Source: Trichodesmium sp050015995 (GTDB lineage: Bacteria > Cyanobacteriota > Cyanobacteriia > Cyanobacteriales > Microcoleaceae). Taken from it: a stretch of 64,000 nucleotides of DNA. The DNA lies in the NCBI RefSeq assembly GCF_050015995.1, contig NZ_JBNHEP010000248.1, positions 20,115-84,114 on the forward strand. Direction: 5' to 3'. Made by a program: the position numbers and the translations under genes. How positions within the stretch are numbered: position 1 is the stretch's first letter; each line of letters starts with the position of its first letter. Of the stretch, positions 63,540-64,000 are shown in pieces. A model generated the notes under the pieces. The model saw nothing but the letters and a program-made list of their open reading frames with translations, made no database searches and was not told the DNA's origin.

Positions 63540-63925
63540 GTTCTACAGTATCTTGTAGTTAATAAGCTTCAATTTGATGGTCTATAGTTAGCTCACAACC
63601 CCAACCAGTATTACAACAAACTAAATTGGCTTTAGCATCTTTATCTGAATCAAAAAGTTTGGCTATTTCTGGCTCTTTTAATTGTTGAATATTAGTAATT
63701 TTATATTGATCGGCAGTCTTTTTATCAATCTGATATCTTTGCATTCCTTTAAGAGTTAAAATTTCCACTCCCTCTAATTTTTCTTCACCACCAGCATTGT
63801 CAAAGAATTCCTTGTGTACTGGTTGATAGTAAGTAACACTTGGGAACTGGTTGACAGGAAGTGAAAATTATTAATAAGCTGGTTAAGATTGATCCTAAAA
63901 TAATTTTTAGGGATTTTTGTTTCAT
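63540..63925 (-). pseudogene. ProX-like gene, copy 3, degenerate
   Basis: From the ATG at 63925 the signal peptide is intact (MKQKSLKIILGSILTSLLII, then FTSCQPVPK), but about 60 codons have been lost and the frame changes, so translation stops after about 42 residues. The next frame carries EGVEILTLKGMQRYQIDKKT up to ELTIDHQIEAY and ends at a stop where copies 1 and 2 continue for about 150 residues. It is thus deleted internally and at its 3' end. Confidence 0.85.
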
Positions 63926-64000
63926 TTTGGTTTGATTAGCAAATTTTATATAGCAATCAGGAATCAGATGTGAGAATTGAGGTGTTCCTTAAAAGGATAG

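Overview
The window comes from a filamentous marine-type cyanobacterium, most like the Trichodesmium/Okeania/Lyngbya group. The base composition is AT-rich. The HIP1 octamer (GCGATCGC) recurs on both coding and intergenic DNA. There are a cyanobacterial-type FtsI, GlgB, RTX proteins and multi-domain Ser/Thr-His kinase, a FAAL-type biosynthetic gene, a trichamide-like cyanobactin precursor, and very many short interspersed repeats. This assignment rests on gene content and recalled family sequences, not on a search. Three runs of 100 N mark assembly gaps, one beside ftsI and two inside a giant RTX gene.

Layout. 0.5-13.2 kb is mostly housekeeping: an M16C peptidase, two peptidoglycan-binding-domain proteins, ftsI with an FtsL-like membrane protein upstream, glgB, a metzincin-like protease and a Lin0512-family protein. 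13.4-19.2 kb is one giant acidic RTX protein gene whose reading frame is broken only by the two N gaps. 20-30 kb is an accessory region holding galU-like, a SagB/McbC oxidase fragment, toxin-antitoxin genes and remnants, an Rpn nuclease, a cyanobactin precursor with its own consensus promoter, a RAYT fragment, and a PatD/TruD-type heterocyclase. 30-32.4 kb is a dead IS605 element, its tnpB split by a MITE and its tnpA frameshifted. 32.6-38 kb is a 1.8-kilocodon hybrid kinase. 39-42 kb holds an ISAzo13 remnant and a second RTX-type protein. 42.3-57.2 kb is a biosynthetic cluster. 58-64 kb holds a tRNA, a conserved membrane-anchored protein, a CNNM/CBS transporter and three tandem proX copies, the third broken.

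How genes work together. (1) The precursor at 25137-25325 and the heterocyclase at 27526-29835 form the core of a cyanobactin pathway: leader binding followed by Cys/Ser/Thr cyclodehydration. The A- and G-type proteases are not in the window, and the only oxidase-like gene is truncated, so the locus looks partly dismantled. (2) In the 42-57 kb cluster an AMP-ligase, a free carrier protein and a PLP fold-III decarboxylase could make a carrier-bound decarboxylated amino acid. An AurF-like di-iron oxygenase may oxidise it, a Cy-A(Cys)-PCP-TE protein could add cysteine, close a thiazoline and release the product, and an MFS protein may export it. A divergent FAAL-ACP-TE gene could supply a fatty acyl part. 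I do not recognise this combination as a named pathway.

Long intergenic stretches are dominated by palindromic MITE-like families, several of which can be defined from two or more copies in this window.
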